From Methanobacteriota archaeon (GTDB lineage Archaea > Thermoplasmatota > Thermoplasmata > RBG-16-68-12), in the NCBI GenBank assembly GCA_020029475.1, contig JAIBJG010000003.1:1-45775 (forward strand): a stretch of 45,775 bases of DNA. Direction: 5' to 3'. The position numbers and the translations under genes are program-made. The notes beneath the pieces are model-generated. The model made no database searches. It was not told the DNA's origin and worked only from the letters and a program-made list of their open reading frames with translations. Below, piece after piece: positions 45,088-45,775 of this stretch; the stretch's first letter is position 1; the number at the start of each line of letters is the position of its first letter.

Positions 45088-45775
45088 ATGGCCGGGGGAA
45101 TGGGTTCTCGACGGAAGGTTGTCGCGGTCGTCGTCGTGCTCGCCCTCGTCGCGCTCGTCGCCGCGGGCCTGTACCGGAGCGTCTCGTCCCCGGGCGTCCC
45201 CCGCCAGCTCACGATCCCGGAGCGGGACTGCGGCCTCCTGCAGCGCTTCCAGAGCCTCGATGAATTGAAGGCGCACCTGAAGGACTCCCCGGTCGGCTGG
45301 CCCTGGGTCTTCGGGGACGCGCGCCTCCTCGGTGCGGGGGACGTCGCCACCGCCTCCGGGTCCGTCCCGTACTCCGGGACGAACAACCAGGTCGCCGGCG
45401 TGGACGAGGCGGACATCGTGAAGAACGACGACACGTACATCTACACCGCGACGTGGAACGCGTCCACGTACCGGAGCGAGGTCGCGATCGTGCGAGCGTA
45501 CCCGCCTGGGGACGCCGCCCTCGTCTCCACGATCCCCGTGGACCCGGGGGTCCAGGGCCTCTTCGTGGACGGGGACCGGCTCGCGGTGATCACCGGGGGC
45601 GGCTTCGCGTACATCCTCTCGGAAGGGCCGATGCCCTGGTTCTACCGGACGCAGACCCGCCTCCTCGTGTACGACGTCTCGGACCCGACCGCCCCGGCTC
45701 TCGTGAAGAACGTCACCGTCACCGGGAGCTATGTCGGCGCGCGGCTGATCGGGCACGTCGCGACCCTCGTCGTCC
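45088..45775 (+). CDS. Secreted beta-propeller domain protein (partial, runs off the right edge)
   Basis: 229 residues in view. The N-terminal membrane anchor or signal (KVVAVVVVLALVALVAAGLY) is followed by SLDELKAHLKDSP and SGTNNQVAGVDEADIVKNDD, TYIYTATWN, a diagnostic segment of the COG4880-type C-terminal beta-propeller proteins, then propeller strands (YPPGDAALVSTIPVDPG, RLLVYDVSDPTAPALVKNVT). Probably displayed on the cell surface. A GCTTAAGG box (about 45047-45054) lies 35-40 bases before the ATG. Confidence 0.85.
   Translation, partial: MAGGMGSRRKVVAVVVVLALVALVAAGLYRSVSSPGVPRQLTIPERDCGLLQRFQSLDELKAHLKDSPVGWPWVFGDARLLGAGDVATASGSVPYSGTNNQVAGVDEADIVKNDDTYIYTATWNASTYRSEVAIVRAYPPGDAALVSTIPVDPGVQGLFVDGDRLAVITGGGFAYILSEGPMPWFYRTQTRLLVYDVSDPTAPALVKNVTVTGSYVGARLIGHVATLVV

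Overview
The window looks archaeal and is very GC-rich. Archaeal markers include a KEOPS Bud32 kinase, Tsr3, a Trm112-like zinc ribbon, a Dph6-type PP-loop enzyme, a geranylgeranyl-reductase-family flavoprotein, a class III (N-DE/SPV) pilin, an AglB/STT3 oligosaccharyltransferase, TRAM and translin proteins, several KaiC-like ATPases and a C/D box guide RNA. Short A/T-rich boxes (TTAAATA, CTTTAAG, TTTTTAT) sit about 25-35 bases before many starts, often with a leaderless ATG or GTG. My best guess is a GC-rich member of Thermoplasmatota, made on gene content alone and not proven.

Layout. 1-2.0 kb: a truncated Ku gene (NHEJ), a VOC gene broken by a TGA codon, and a zinc-type ferredoxin; Ku and VOC share a palindromic upstream element. 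2.0-3.7 kb: small zinc-ribbon, TRAM and GAF genes. 3.87-4.1 kb: two tandem small-RNA-like units with the same 27-base core. 4.1-13.4 kb: purine and one-carbon metabolism (purH-purN, metF, folD, purD), mixed with a GGR flavoprotein, an HTH regulator, a collagen-like membrane protein and a third hairpin RNA candidate. 13.4-17.5 kb: translin, then a four-gene operon of KaiC-like ATPase, Roadblock/LC7-like protein and two divergent paralogs of unknown function. 17.5-24.8 kb: cell-surface genes, including an STT3 oligosaccharyltransferase of about 2,170 residues fused to a long beta-sandwich array. 25.0-30.4 kb: Trm112, Tsr3, a 1,208-residue surface protein with eight repeats, a C/D box sRNA, RDD and GYD-like genes. 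30.4-33.8 kb: two pilin-like genes and three consecutive KaiC-like genes, of which only the first keeps an intact Walker A. 33.9-38.1 kb: secreted protein, HPS-RraA fusion, LarB, M50 protease, zinc-ribbon protein. 38.2-43.5 kb: XPD-like helicase, an orphan gene, Bud32-RdgB-membrane protein-epimerase run. 43.5-44.3 kb: a small gene with a possible Cas2-like ferredoxin fold, flanked by short repeats of about 30 bp period, next to tRNA-Pro(TGG). 44.3-45.8 kb: Dph6-type enzyme and the start of a beta-propeller surface protein.

The metabolic genes outline THF-dependent purine synthesis (FolD, MetF, PurN, PurH, PurD). The surface genes suggest an N-glycosylated, pilus-bearing envelope. The two KaiC-like clusters look like NTP-dependent signalling modules with unknown outputs. 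The strongest candidates for something undescribed are the repeat-flanked Cas2-like locus, the KaiC/Roadblock/paralog operon and the group of C-rich hairpin RNAs.
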